A DNA stretch of 64,000 nucleotides from Acidovorax sp. 106 (GTDB taxonomy: Bacteria; Pseudomonadota; Gammaproteobacteria; Burkholderiales; Burkholderiaceae_C): NCBI RefSeq assembly GCF_003663825.1, contig NZ_RCCC01000001.1:3046501-3110500 (forward strand), given 5' to 3'. The first letter of the stretch is position 1. Every line of letters starts with the position of its first letter. The notes under the pieces were generated by a model, which did not search any database, was not told where the DNA came from, and worked only from the letters and a program-made list of their open reading frames with translations. Position numbers and translations under genes: made by a program. Below, piece after piece: positions 1-8,573 of the stretch.

Positions 1-66
1 AGATGCACGTACAGTAAGGGCTCGGCCGCACCTCGTTTGTGGTAGGCCAGAGCATTGGGCCAGCCT

Positions 67-441
67 GTGAAACTCCGTACCTACATTGTTGAAGACAACG
101 CCACCATCCGAGAGAATCTCATTGGCACTCTGGAAGAGCTTGCGTCGATAGATCCAGTAGGTTTCGCCGAAACCGAGGATGAAGGCAAGACTTGGCTCAC
201 AGAGCGCGCAGCCCAATGGGACTTGGCAATTGTGGATCTTTTCTTACGCCAGGGCAGCGGCCTGGGGGTGCTGGAGGCTTGCCGTGCACGCAACCCCGAT
301 CAAAAAATGGTGGTGCTGAGCAACTACGCCACCCCCGACATCCGTATGCGCTGCGCCCAACTGGGCGTGGATGCGGTGTTTGACAAGTCCAACGAAATCG
401 ACGCGCTGGTGGATTACTGTGTGGAACGCAGCCGCTCTTGA
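67..441 (+). CDS. Single-domain response regulator (receiver only)
   Basis: This 124-residue protein is one CheY-like receiver domain with no output domain, so it probably acts by protein contact or phosphate relay. The acidic pair is in IVEDN, the phospho-acceptor is Asp57 in AIVDLFL, and the Ser of VVLSN and Lys of VFDKS complete the switch residues. I chose the GTG at 67 because the protein then opens directly on the first beta strand. An in-frame TTG at 55 would add four residues, and neither start has a strong ribosome site. A NarL-type regulator and a CHASE3 kinase follow within 1.4 kb. Membership in one pathway with them is inference. Confidence 0.85.
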   Translation: MKLRTYIVEDNATIRENLIGTLEELASIDPVGFAETEDEGKTWLTERAAQWDLAIVDLFLRQGSGLGVLEACRARNPDQKMVVLSNYATPDIRMRCAQLGVDAVFDKSNEIDALVDYCVERSRS

Positions 442-642
442 GGTGCGCTGTGCAGTGATCTTGCGGTGGCGCTGACTGCGTTTTTGCACTGTCGCCCAAG
501 CGCTGTGGCCCATCGTTGGGGGCTACTTTCCTCACGCGCTGGAGACTCTTGTATGGCGGCTTGCGTGTCTGTGGCAAAGCCTTGGGCGCGGCGCGACCCC
601 AGTGGCAATGGCCCATCGGGCAGGCAAATCCTGCCCTCCCTC

Positions 643-1275
643 TCAATCAATCAGTTGGTTCTTGAGCGCGTAGTACGTCAGGTCGCTGTTGGACGAGAGT
701 GCCATTTTCTCCATCAGCCGCGTGCGGTAGGTGCTCACGGTTTTGACGCTCAGCGACAGGTCCTTGGCAATGTCGCCAGCAGTTTCGCCTTTGGCAAGCT
801 TCAGAAACACTTGGAATTCGCGCTCGGACAACTGCTCGTGCGGTGGCGCATCGTCTTTGCGGTTGAGTTGCTGCGCCAGCAGTTCTGCCACCGTGGGCGT
901 GAGGTAGCGCTTGCCCAGCGAGATGACGCGAATGGCCTCCACGATCTCGGAGGGCTCGCATTCCTTGTTCAGATAGCCGCTGGCACCCTGGCGGATGAGG
1001 TTGATGGCGTAGTGCTCTTCGGGGTAGCCGCTCAGGATCAAGATGCCCATGTCTGGCGCCTTGGCGCGCAACATGGCCAGTGCATCCAACCCACTCTGGC
1101 CGGGCATCGACAGGTCCATCAGCAGTACGTCGATCTCGTGGTTGCGCACCAGGTCGATGGCTTCGCGGCCATTGGATGCCTCGCCTTCCACCCGCAGATC
1201 GACATGCTCCGACAGGAACTGGCGCAAGCCGGTGCGAACAATTGCGTGGTCATCCACAATGCCAATTTTGATCAT
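643..1275 (-). CDS. NarL/FixJ-family response regulator
   Basis: This is a 210-residue DNA-binding regulator. The N-terminal receiver carries the acidic pair in VDDHAIVR, phospho-acceptor Asp54 in LLMDLSMPG and the switch Lys in LNKECEP. A LuxR-type helix-turn-helix occupies about residues 145-205 (LSEREFQVF through VKTVSTYRTRL). The reading frame stays open upstream, but the ATG at 1275 gives the usual family length and starts at beta strand 1. It is divergent from the CHASE3 histidine kinase 123 bp away. That kinase has the HisKA_3 type of phosphorylation domain that normally pairs with NarL regulators, so they are very likely cognate. Target genes cannot be read from the sequence. Confidence 0.92.
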   Translation of the reverse strand: MIKIGIVDDHAIVRTGLRQFLSEHVDLRVEGEASNGREAIDLVRNHEIDVLLMDLSMPGQSGLDALAMLRAKAPDMGILILSGYPEEHYAINLIRQGASGYLNKECEPSEIVEAIRVISLGKRYLTPTVAELLAQQLNRKDDAPPHEQLSEREFQVFLKLAKGETAGDIAKDLSLSVKTVSTYRTRLMEKMALSSNSDLTYYALKNQLID

Positions 1276-1398
1276 TGAACGTTCTTTCAAAAGGGCGGAC
1301 AAGCCGCTTGCGGTGAGATGTTGAAACCCTGTGGCGGGTGCTGCTTGGCCGATAGCGCGCAGCACGCAGACCATGAAACTCTATCCTGATTCCAATCT

Positions 1399-2763
1399 AT
1401 GACACTGCAAGCAACCTTTCAGCGCTGGCTTCCCAAGGTGCGGCGCATGGCGCTGAGCCTGCCGATGGCCCTGCTCGCCGCAGCGGTATTGGTGGGTATC
1501 AATGAAACGGGGCACATGCGATCGCAGGACGCTGTGCGCCAAATGAGCCAGTGGCAGGTGACGCGCGCTGCCGTCAACAGCTTGCTGCAAAGCATGCTGG
1601 ACGCGGAAACGGGCCAGCGGGGCTATTTGCTCACCGGCAATGACACCTACCTGCAGCCCTACGACAGGGCCATGACGGCGGTGCAAAGTCACCTGGATAC
1701 GCTGCGCAACCAGTTTGTAGACTCGAAAGAAGATTTGCAAGAGGTAGCCCACCTGTCGCGCCAGGTGTCGCGCAAGCTGGCCGAGATGGAGCTGAGCCTG
1801 CGGCTGCGAAGGCAAGGTAACGAGGACGCGTGGAAGTTCGTCTTGCATACCGACATGGGGCGCGAGAACATGGACGAAATCCGCAAACACGCCCATGCGC
1901 TGATTGAGCGCAGTTCCGCCAAGGTTAAGCTGGGGCAGGAGCAGATTCTGCAATCGCTGATGCTTTCGCGCATTGGTATTGCAACAGTGACGGCGATTGG
2001 CCTGCTGGCGTTTTTCATGTACCTGCGCCAAGCCCATGCGTTGCTGGTGGTTAGCCAGCGAGAGCAGGCGCTGCTGGAGCATGAGCGCGACCGGCTCGAA
2101 GGCCTGGTGCGCGAACGCACGGCCACGCTGTCAGAGCTGGCCAACCACTTGCAGCAGGTGCGCGAGGACGAGCGCGGCCACCTGGCCCGCGAGTTGCATG
2201 ATGAACTGGGTGCACTGCTTACGGCTGCCAAGCTCGATGTAGCGCGATTGAAGTCCAAGATAGACGCCACCGTGCCTGATGTGGCAGAGCGCTTGAAGCA
2301 TCTGACCGAAACGCTCAACAGCGGCATCGCCCTCAAGCGCCGCATCATTGAAGACCTCCGCCCGTCGTCCCTGTCGCACTTGGGGCTGACGGCAGCGCTG
2401 GAAATTTTGACCCGTGAGTACGCGCAGCGCGCTGGCATTGAAGTGGAAACCAACCTGGAGCAGGTGGAGCTGCCAGGGACCGCGCAGTTGACCGTCTATC
2501 GCATGGTGCAAGAGGCGCTGACCAACATTGGAAAGTACGCCCAGGCCAGCAAGGTGCTGGTGTCGGTGCACGCCCACCCCAAGCATGTGGCGGTGCAGGT
2601 GCATGACAACGGCACGGGTTTTGACCCTGCCAGCGTGCGCGTCTCTTCGCACGGTCTCGCAGGCATGCGCCACCGGGTAGAAGCGGCGGGCGGCCGCTTG
2701 AGCGTGCATTCCAGCCCTGGTAACGGCACGCTGCTGTCGGCCGTGCTGCCGTTGCATCGCTGA
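1399..2763 (+). CDS. CHASE3-domain sensor histidine kinase (HisKA_3 / HATPase)
   Basis: This is a 454-residue membrane sensor kinase. A first membrane segment lies near residues 15-35. A CHASE3-like extracytoplasmic helical sensor follows (QRGYLLTGND is typical) to about residue 185, then a second membrane segment near 193-213 and a short coiled coil. The phospho-accepting His is His267 in ARELHDELGALL, the HisKA_3 form. The ATPase domain has an N box around VQEALTNIGKYA and glycine boxes HDNGTGFD and HGLAGMRHR. It sits head to head with the NarL-type regulator, its probable phosphorylation target. The ligand of the CHASE3 domain is unknown. Confidence 0.93.
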   Translation: MTLQATFQRWLPKVRRMALSLPMALLAAAVLVGINETGHMRSQDAVRQMSQWQVTRAAVNSLLQSMLDAETGQRGYLLTGNDTYLQPYDRAMTAVQSHLDTLRNQFVDSKEDLQEVAHLSRQVSRKLAEMELSLRLRRQGNEDAWKFVLHTDMGRENMDEIRKHAHALIERSSAKVKLGQEQILQSLMLSRIGIATVTAIGLLAFFMYLRQAHALLVVSQREQALLEHERDRLEGLVRERTATLSELANHLQQVREDERGHLARELHDELGALLTAAKLDVARLKSKIDATVPDVAERLKHLTETLNSGIALKRRIIEDLRPSSLSHLGLTAALEILTREYAQRAGIEVETNLEQVELPGTAQLTVYRMVQEALTNIGKYAQASKVLVSVHAHPKHVAVQVHDNGTGFDPASVRVSSHGLAGMRHRVEAAGGRLSVHSSPGNGTLLSAVLPLHR

Positions 2764-3323
2764 ACTGCGGAACTCTTTCTGGCCCGAGGCAGGTGGGGCA
2801 GAGCTTGCTCGCGCTCGCATTGCACCTTTGAACAGGTTCTTGGTGCTCTGAGGGGGATGGCGGCAGAGCGTCTTCCTTGGCGCTATGGAGCGCGCGCTGG
2901 GGCCGTGCCTCCTGTCCATCCCACACCCCAACATAGCCCCTGCTGACGCTCCCAAGCAGCGCCACCCTCTGCGTTTGCTGGCATGCCTGCTGTGGCGTGC
3001 ATCTTTCTCGGTGCGATTCCTCCATCCCATTCCGCTCTGTGCGGGTGTTGGGCTGGTCCTGTCCTACAAGCCGGCCGTCTGCGTGCTGACAAGCGCCTGC
3101 GCTGGCTACCGGCATCGGCCGCTGGCTGCGCGACCTACAGTGGACTCCAGTGTGTTGTTTCACAACTCCATGCACACCAAACCGGGCTTGCAGACATGCG
3201 CAATGTGCTGGTGGGACGTGTGCAATGACTTGCGGACCTTCATGCCAGGCGCTGCGTTGGAGGCGCCTTTTAGTCAGGTTCCTAACCCGCCAGCAACGCT
3301 CTGGCACTTTTTGGGAGATGGTG
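2764..3323 (+). other. 560-bp intergenic region without a convincing gene
   Basis: No frame here shows a start, ribosome site and recognisable protein together. The open frames have poor composition, so I leave the stretch non-coding. It precedes the small DUF1328 gene and probably holds its promoter. Around 3045-3135 there is a GC-rich patch with short internal similarities (GCTGGCTACCGGC and GCTGGCTGCGCGACC) that could fold. I see no canonical promoter or terminator. Confidence 0.4.
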
Positions 3324-3488
3324 ATGTTGCATTACGCAGTTGTTTTTCTGGTGATCGCGCTGGTGGCCGCAATTTTTGGCTTTGGCGGCATTGCCGCGGG
3401 TGCCGTGGGCATCGCAAAGATTTTGTTCTTTGTGTTTGTGATCATGGCCGTGGTGACGTTCGTGTTCGGCCTGCTCAAGCGGGGCTGA
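3324..3488 (+). CDS. DUF1328 small membrane protein (YtjA-like)
   Basis: This 54-residue protein is almost wholly hydrophobic, with two membrane helices separated by a Gly/Ala-rich turn ([14 protein letters not shown]) and a short basic end. That is the length and pattern of the DUF1328 (YtjA) family of inner-membrane proteins, whose function is not established. The ATG at 3324 is preferred over the one at 3318 because GGGAG at 3313-3317 then lies six bases upstream. It opens a run of three small envelope-type genes (DUF1328, YqjD-like, BON lipoprotein), a grouping often stress-induced in related bacteria. Regulation here is inference. Confidence 0.85.
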   Translation: MLHYAVVFLVIALVAAIFGFGGIAAGAVGIAKILFFVFVIMAVVTFVFGLLKRG

Positions 3489-3577
3489 TTCGGGTACAGC
3501 CTCAGGCGCACAGGCGCCCCTATTCTTAGTGCCCCTGGCGGGGCTCGCATTTCACTTTCACTCTTCAGGAGTTTTCA

Positions 3578-3970
3578 ATGAGCTTTCAAACCACTACCGA
3601 CAAAATGAACCACGCCGCCCGCAACCTGGCCGATGATGTGCTGCAAAGCGCCGAAGAGGCCGTGAAGGCCACCCGCACGTTGGCCGATGGGTCTTTGGAT
3701 GTGGCGCAAGAGCGGGTGCGTCAGTTGCGTGAGGAGGCCAGCCCCGCGATTCAGGACCTGGCCTCGCGTGCCCAGGACTTGGCGGCGCGCAGCATTGACT
3801 ACTGCGCCCACACCAGCGACCAGGCGCGCCGCCAACTGCGCCACGCCTCTGAAGCCACCTCGCGCTATGTGTCGCAGCAGCCAGGCAAATCGGTGGCCAT
3901 CGCCGTGGCGTCTGGTGCGGCGTTGGGGGCTCTGGCCCTTTGGTTGTCGCGCCGCAGCAGCGCGCATTGA
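3578..3970 (+). CDS. YqjD/ElaB-like (DUF883-type) membrane-anchored protein
   Basis: The 130-residue product is a long amphipathic alpha-helical region with many Ala, Glu, Arg and Gln (about residues 1-100). A single C-terminal membrane helix (VAIAVASGAALGALALWL) and a basic tail RRSS follow. This is the layout of the DUF883 / YqjD / ElaB proteins, tail-anchored inner-membrane proteins that associate with ribosomes in Escherichia coli. A good ribosome site, CAGGAG, lies eight bases before the ATG. The assignment rests on architecture and not on a diagnostic motif. It lies between a DUF1328 gene and a BON-domain lipoprotein gene on the same strand. Confidence 0.65.
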   Translation: MSFQTTTDKMNHAARNLADDVLQSAEEAVKATRTLADGSLDVAQERVRQLREEASPAIQDLASRAQDLAARSIDYCAHTSDQARRQLRHASEATSRYVSQQPGKSVAIAVASGAALGALALWLSRRSSAH

Positions 3971-4123
3971 ATCGGTTTTCTCTGCGGGCGCAGGGGCGGG
4001 TGCCATGCATGGCACGTACCTTTGCGCCAGCCTCAATCCCTTGGCCGCGGAGGGTGCAACAGGCCAGTGGGTTGATTGTGTTGTCAGCACCCGCGTTCTC
4101 CAATCTCAAACGAAGGAATCTCC

Positions 4124-4441
4124 ATGAAATACGCACGTGCCCTTGCTTTTGCTGCCGTGACCGGCATCACCGTTCTGGCCGCTACGGGTTGCTCCGTGGC
4201 CCGAGACCAGCAGACCATGGGTGCCTACGTCGATGACGCAGGCATCACCACCGCCGTGAAGGCCAAGATGGCGGAAGACAAAACCGTGTCCGCCACCTCC
4301 ATCAGCGTGGAGACTTTGAACGGCACCGTCCAGCTGTCTGGCTTTGCCAAGTCGCAAGCCGAGAAGAACCAGGCTGAAAACATCGCCCGCAACACCAAGC
4401 ATGTGCGCGAAGTGCGCAACAGCATCGTGGTGCGTCCTTGA
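4124..4441 (+). CDS. BON-domain lipoprotein
   Basis: This 105-residue protein begins with a lipoprotein signal (MKYARALAF to LAATGC, Cys23 as the lipidation site) and then has a single BON domain. Marks of the domain are DDAGITTAVKAKM, the VETLNGTVQLSGF strand pair and the closing VREVRNSIVV. BON domains in OsmY-type proteins bind membranes or lipids in the periplasm and are linked to osmotic and envelope stress. AAGGAATC shortly before the ATG is the likely ribosome site. It is third in the small envelope-gene run and is followed by a strong terminator. Confidence 0.88.
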   Translation: MKYARALAFAAVTGITVLAATGCSVARDQQTMGAYVDDAGITTAVKAKMAEDKTVSATSISVETLNGTVQLSGFAKSQAEKNQAENIARNTKHVREVRNSIVVRP

Positions 4442-4535
4442 TGTTGTAATGCCTTGACGGATCGAGGGGCTGCGAAGGCACACAGTGCCATCAGCGACCG
4501 GGCGCATGCGCCCACGCAGTCTCCGTCGCTCATCG

Positions 4536-4577
4536 CAAGCCCACCCGTTGCCATGCAGCGGGTGGGCTTGTTTTTTC
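4536..4577 (+). terminator. Rho-independent terminator after the BON lipoprotein gene
   Basis: CAAGCCCACCC at 4536-4546 pairs perfectly with GGGTGGGCTTG at 4560-4570, and a run of six T follows. The 13-base loop and T tract are those of a classical intrinsic terminator closing the small-envelope-protein cluster. Confidence 0.9.
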
Positions 4578-4656
4578 CAGAGTCCTGCCGCATGGGCCCA
4601 TGCTTGCTACAGGGGGTTGTGCGGACGAACCTGCTCAAGGGGTAAGCTTCGGCACC

Positions 4657-5796
4657 ATGCGCGTATTCAATTGCGACCACTGCGGTCACCTGGTTTTTTT
4701 TGACAGCGTGCAATGCCTGCACTGCGGCAGCACGTTGGCTTTTGTGCCCGACCAGCTCAGCATGGCGGCGCTGACCCCTGCTCCTCAGGACGGCCCTGAC
4801 CTGTGGCGGCGCATGGGCGAGCGTGGCGGCTCGGCCCACAGCGGCAAGCTCTACCGCATGTGCCACAACCGCACGGCCCACGGTGCCTGCAACTTTGCCG
4901 TGCCGGCCAATGACTATTCGCCGCTGTGCGTCTCGTGCCGCCAGACGCGCGTGCTGCCAGACCTCTCCGAGCCCGCCAACCTGGGGCGTTGGCAGCAGGT
5001 CGAGGCCGCCAAAAGGCAGCTTTTTTACACCCTGGCGCGCCTGGGGCTGGAGCCCGTGCCAGGCCGATCGGGCCCCGTGTTTGAGTTTCTGGCCGACTGG
5101 CCCGGCGGCCCAGAGGTGCTGACAGGCCATCTGGGTGGCACCATCACCCTGAATGTGGCCGAGGCCGATGACGACGAGCGCGCCCGTCGGCGCATTGCAT
5201 TGGGTGAGCCCTACCGCACGCTGATTGGCCACTTGCGGCACGAATCAGGGCATTTTTACTGGGACCAACTGGTACGCGATGGCGGCAGGCTCGATGCCTT
5301 TCGCAGCGTGTTTGGCGACGAGCGGCAAGACTACGCCCAGGCCCTGAGCGCGCACTACGCCAAGGGCAACGACCTGGGCGACTGGGCGCAGCGCCATGTG
5401 AGCGCTTATGCGTCAGCGCACCCCTGGGAAGATTGGGCCGAGACCTGGGCGCACTACCTGCACCTGGTGGACTTGCTGGAAACCGCTGCCAGCTACCAAA
5501 CCACGGTGATGGTGCCCGAGCCGCACGCCTCTTGGCTGCACAGCATGCAAGACCCCTTTGGCACCCCGCCGCCGGGGTTTGACGACATGGTGCGCCAATG
5601 GGTGCCGCTGACCCTGCTGCTCAACAGCCTGAACCGCAGCCTGGGGCAAAGCGATGCCTACCCGTTTGCCTTATCGGCCGGGGCCATGGGCAAGCTCCGG
5701 TTTGTGCACGAGCTTGTGCAGTCTGTGCGGCTGGCACCCGTCGCAGCGACATGCAGTGAATTTGCTATTAAAAAAATAGCTGCTAGCGCTTATTGA
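4657..5796 (+). CDS. Zinc-ribbon-containing putative zinc metallopeptidase
   Basis: The protein has 379 residues. An N-terminal zinc ribbon (CDHCGHL and CLHCGST, residues 4-25) is followed by a second cysteine set (CHNRTAHGAC and CVSCRQ). The main domain carries HESGHFYWD near residue 206, a zinc-peptidase-like HExGH signature, and a later acidic/His stretch WEDWAETWAHYLHLVD. The family is widespread in proteobacteria; its substrate is unknown to me. AAGGGG at 4637-4642 is the nearest ribosome-like site but sits 14 bases from the ATG. The last 12 residues come from an interspersed repeat that begins at 5761, so the C-terminus looks recently altered. Confidence 0.8.
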   Translation: MRVFNCDHCGHLVFFDSVQCLHCGSTLAFVPDQLSMAALTPAPQDGPDLWRRMGERGGSAHSGKLYRMCHNRTAHGACNFAVPANDYSPLCVSCRQTRVLPDLSEPANLGRWQQVEAAKRQLFYTLARLGLEPVPGRSGPVFEFLADWPGGPEVLTGHLGGTITLNVAEADDDERARRRIALGEPYRTLIGHLRHESGHFYWDQLVRDGGRLDAFRSVFGDERQDYAQALSAHYAKGNDLGDWAQRHVSAYASAHPWEDWAETWAHYLHLVDLLETAASYQTTVMVPEPHASWLHSMQDPFGTPPPGFDDMVRQWVPLTLLLNSLNRSLGQSDAYPFALSAGAMGKLRFVHELVQSVRLAPVAATCSEFAIKKIAASAY

Positions 5797-5820
5797 TAAA
5801 GCGCTAGAGGCCTATTTTGC
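5761..5820 (+). repeat. Interspersed AGCTGCTAGCGCTT repeat, copy 1
   Basis: The unit has a TTGCTATT-like start, an A-rich stretch, AGCTGCTAGCGCTT at 5778-5791, then AAGCGCTAGAGGCCTATTTT. The inner GCGCTT / AAGCGC arms pair. It covers the stop codon at 5794-5796 and supplies the metallopeptidase C-terminus. Seven more copies lie at 17405, 20412, 28056, 34092, 40118, 48672 and 51239. Confidence 0.8.
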
Positions 5821-5853
5821 CTGATTAGATACTTGCCTCAGATACCACTCCAT

Positions 5854-5926
5854 CCGTTCGGGCTGAGCCCGTCGAAGCCAGGGCTTGCCGCGTGCGTGCA
5901 AGGCTTCGACAGGCTCAGCCCGAACG
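5854..5926. repeat. REP-type palindrome, copy 1
   Basis: The left arm CCGTTCGGGCTGAGCC...TCGAAGCC pairs with the right arm GGCTTCGACAGGCTCAGCC...CGAACGG across a short spacer. Four further copies lie at 14061, 29253, 30030 and 31575. They resemble the widespread TTCGACAGGCTCAG repetitive extragenic palindromes that are mobilised by REP-associated transposases elsewhere; no such transposase is in this window. Confidence 0.88.
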
Positions 5927-6001
5927 GGTGGGGACGAGAAGGCGTCTGAGGCAGGTCGCCAATCAGGCCATTTTGTTATGGGTGAGAGGTGGCGCGTGAC
6001 T

Positions 6002-7309
6002 TCAGACGGCTCGGACCAGTCCCCAATGGTTGTCCAGCCTGGCCTGGTGCAACGCGCCTGGGTGGGTGTATGTCTGCGTGCTTTCACGTGCCCCAGATGC
6101 GCCAGGCACCCGCTGGTGCAACAGGCTCTGGCCCAGGCCACCGGCCCACAGCCGGGCCCCGTCGGATGCCAGCGCGCACACTTCCGTTAGCGCAATCTGC
6201 CCAGTGCGCAGCCCTTCGGCATTGAACAGCACTGCGCAGCCTGCCTTGGGGCAGCTCACGGCCCAGCCCTCGGGCGTGGCCACAATGCTGCCGCCATAGC
6301 CCTGCAAGTTGGTCGGCGCTTGCACAGGGGGCACGGGCGCCTCCACCAGCGCACTGACTCCAGCCTGTGCTGCATGGCCCACCTGGGGCTGTGCATGCAG
6401 TGCCTGCCCATCAAAGCGGGCGTGCACGGGGGCGGCGTGGCGCAGGGCCGGGTCATCGTGCTCAGCCTGCAGCGCAATGCCCAGCAGCGTGCCCGCCGGG
6501 TTCCAGGCCAGGTGGCGCAGGCTCAGGCGCGGGTCGTCCAGGCGCCACTGGCCCAGCAACTCGCCGGTGGTGCCATCCAGCCGCACCAGCGATGAATCCA
6601 TGCGGTGCATGTCGCGCTTGGCACGGCCGGTTTCGGGGGCGGTGGGTACGCCACCGTTGGCCACGATGAGGGTGGGGGCGCCGGTTTTGCTGCTGGCGCT
6701 GTGGCGGTCCCAGATCAGCTCGTGCGCATCCATGCCATGGGTTGGCCATTCGGCCACTTTCTCCAGCGTGCGCGCATCGCGCACGCCCACCAGGCTGGCG
6801 CCGGTTTCCACGTCGGTCTCGGTGGTGTAGAGCGTTTGGCCGTCTGGGCCCGCCAGCACATGGCCGTTGAAGGTACGGTCTGGAAACGCAGCCTCGGTGG
6901 TCTGCCACCGCCACAGCGGCGCCGTGTGGCGGCCCGGGTGCCAGCGCACCATCCAGTCACCAGGGCGGCGGGCCACGGCCAGCACCGATCCATCGGGCAA
7001 GGCGACCACCCCGTGGGGGCGCGAGGGCACTTCCAACGCCGCTTGCACGCGCAGTTGCAGGCCCGCCACCGACAGCAGCCCGATGTGAAAACTGCCCTGC
7101 GCCTCCCACGCCGCGGCCAAGGTGGCGCTGTTGGTGTGGGTGGCGTTGTTGGGGCGGGTGCTGGCTGTTGCAGCCTGCGCTGCGCCGGGCAGCAGCGCCC
7201 AGGGGCTCCACCCCCCAATGCCTGCCAGCAGGGCCAGAGCGGTGCGGCGCCGCAGGGCCGCTGGCGCAGTCTGGCCCGTAGTTGCTGTGGGCTCAATCCC
7301 CATCGGCAT
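6002..7309 (-). CDS. DUF1513 periplasmic protein of the imelysin operon
   Basis: The product has 435 residues. An N-terminal RRRTALALLAGIGG followed by a hydrophobic stretch ending near AAQAA looks like a Tat export signal. The rest is a repeat-rich, beta-propeller-like protein of the DUF1513 family (HPHGVVALPDGS-type blade, TDVETGASLVGVRD, GVPTAPETGRAKRDMHRMDSS region). The start is uncertain. ATG at 7309 is chosen; ATG at 7303 or TTG at 7321 are in frame, and all overlap the end of the upstream imelysin gene, so translation is probably coupled. DUF1513 proteins occur beside imelysin and di-heme oxidase genes in other proteobacteria. A role in periplasmic iron handling is inferred from that association. 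Confidence 0.8.
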   Translation of the reverse strand: MPMGIEPTATTGQTAPAALRRRTALALLAGIGGWSPWALLPGAAQAATASTRPNNATHTNSATLAAAWEAQGSFHIGLLSVAGLQLRVQAALEVPSRPHGVVALPDGSVLAVARRPGDWMVRWHPGRHTAPLWRWQTTEAAFPDRTFNGHVLAGPDGQTLYTTETDVETGASLVGVRDARTLEKVAEWPTHGMDAHELIWDRHSASSKTGAPTLIVANGGVPTAPETGRAKRDMHRMDSSLVRLDGTTGELLGQWRLDDPRLSLRHLAWNPAGTLLGIALQAEHDDPALRHAAPVHARFDGQALHAQPQVGHAAQAGVSALVEAPVPPVQAPTNLQGYGGSIVATPEGWAVSCPKAGCAVLFNAEGLRTGQIALTEVCALASDGARLWAGGLGQSLLHQRVPGASGARESTQTYTHPGALHQARLDNHWGLVRAV

Positions 7310-8408
7310 CTGAAAAGCCAATGCTCACCTGCAGCGCAGGCGCCACTTCCGACTCGGCCAGGAACTTGAGCGCCGCCAGATCGCGCGCAGCCTGCTGGAT
7401 GGCGGGCTTGCCTTTGACCCCGGCCTTTTGCACCTGCGCCATCGAGGCATCCACCTTCTGCGCCGCCTGGTGGAGCTTGTCGGCCAGCGGGTTCAGCCCC
7501 TTGCCGCGCAGGTAGGTCTCCAGCGGTACCAGCGCTTCGCCGGGGGCAGGTGTGGGCGCCTGGGCGCTTTGCTGCGTCACGGTGCTCAGCCCCTTCCAGG
7601 TGGCGGCCCAGGCGGCCAGCGTGTCTTGGCTGGCGCTGCGTGGGTACTCCGGCGGCTTGCTGCCCTGGGCTGCGCGCAGGGGCTTTTCCATGTGCGCCCA
7701 GCGCAGGCGCTCAATGCCACCCACCCACTGGTTCACGAATTCGCTCATGGCCTGGGTGGACTGCTCTTGCTGTTCCTCGGCACCCCAGTCACTGGCCGCA
7801 GTGCGGGCAAAGTCGGCAGCCACAGCGGTGGCTTCGCGGGCCACATCCAAGGCCACTTCATGCGCATAGCCGCAGGCAGGGGTGTTGGGCTGGGCAGGGC
7901 GCGTCCACAGCAGCCACTCCAGCGCTGGCAGGCCTTTGGCGGGGGTGCCTATGCGTTCAAACGCCGTGGCTCCCTGGGGTTGCGCCTGGATGGCTTTTTC
8001 AATCAGGGCCGGGCGCGTGGGGGCGAAGTCGATGGCGCGCTGGGTGCGGCGCGCAATCACCGGGCCGATGGCGATGGCCGAGAGTTCTTCCCAAGCGCGG
8101 GTGGTGCCCAGCCACGCGTTGCGGGCCGACTGCAGTGCGGCCTTGGATGCGTTGTTGTCCGCGTTGCCACTGCACATTGCCGCCATCGCGTTGGTGAGTG
8201 CCTGCGCGCTGCGGTCAAACGCCTGGGCTCGGGGCAGGGCCCAGTGGCCGTAGATGCCTTGCAGCGCGTGCACCGTGTCGTAAAACGGCACGGCCTCGCG
8301 CTGCCATGTGGGAGCGGGGGGCGCGGTGCGTGTACCAGACTGTGCCTGCGCCACCAAGGGCGACACGGCGGCCACCAGCAGGGCGATTGCAAAGAGGGAT
8401 GTTTTCAT
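7293..8408 (-). CDS. Imelysin-family protein (second paralogue)
   Basis: This is a 371-residue imelysin (peptidase M75 family) protein with an N-terminal signal peptide (MKTSLFAIALLVAAVSPLVAQAQ). In place of the GxHxxE signature of the partner paralogue it has GLPALEWLLW, where the His is Pro. It is therefore the non-canonical member of the pair. I take the ATG at 8408 because the signal peptide begins there. The frame stays open to an ATG at 8576 that overlaps the upstream stop codon as ATGA. Use of that start would add 56 residues encoded by a tandem repeat and bury the signal peptide. Imelysins are periplasmic or outer-membrane and iron-regulated; a transport or binding role is inference. 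Confidence 0.88.
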   Translation of the reverse strand: MKTSLFAIALLVAAVSPLVAQAQSGTRTAPPAPTWQREAVPFYDTVHALQGIYGHWALPRAQAFDRSAQALTNAMAAMCSGNADNNASKAALQSARNAWLGTTRAWEELSAIAIGPVIARRTQRAIDFAPTRPALIEKAIQAQPQGATAFERIGTPAKGLPALEWLLWTRPAQPNTPACGYAHEVALDVAREATAVAADFARTAASDWGAEEQQEQSTQAMSEFVNQWVGGIERLRWAHMEKPLRAAQGSKPPEYPRSASQDTLAAWAATWKGLSTVTQQSAQAPTPAPGEALVPLETYLRGKGLNPLADKLHQAAQKVDASMAQVQKAGVKGKPAIQQAARDLAALKFLAESEVAPALQVSIGFSDADGD

Positions 8409-8573
8409 CGCCGGGCCGCCCCAAGATGAAAACGCATCCCCCTCGGGGGGCAGCGACCCGCGCAGCGGTGGAGCGTGGGGGTGGGTTGCCATCGCCGGGC
8501 CGCCCCAAGATGAAAACGCATCCCCCTCGGGGGGTAGCGACCCGCGCAGCGGCGGAGCGTGGGGGTTATCCGT
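8406..8573 (-). repeat. Tandem duplication of an 84-bp GC-rich repeat
   Basis: Units at 8406-8489 and 8490-8573 are nearly identical. They share ATCGCCGGGCCGCCCCAAG, AACGCATCCCCCTCGGGGGG and GAGCGTGGGGG cores and differ at a few bases plus the outer ends. Eighty-four bases are exactly 28 codons, so the frame passes through both units on the minus strand. CCCCCTCGGGGGG is a self-complementary core. The element fills the junction between the di-heme oxidase stop and the imelysin signal peptide. Confidence 0.92.
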
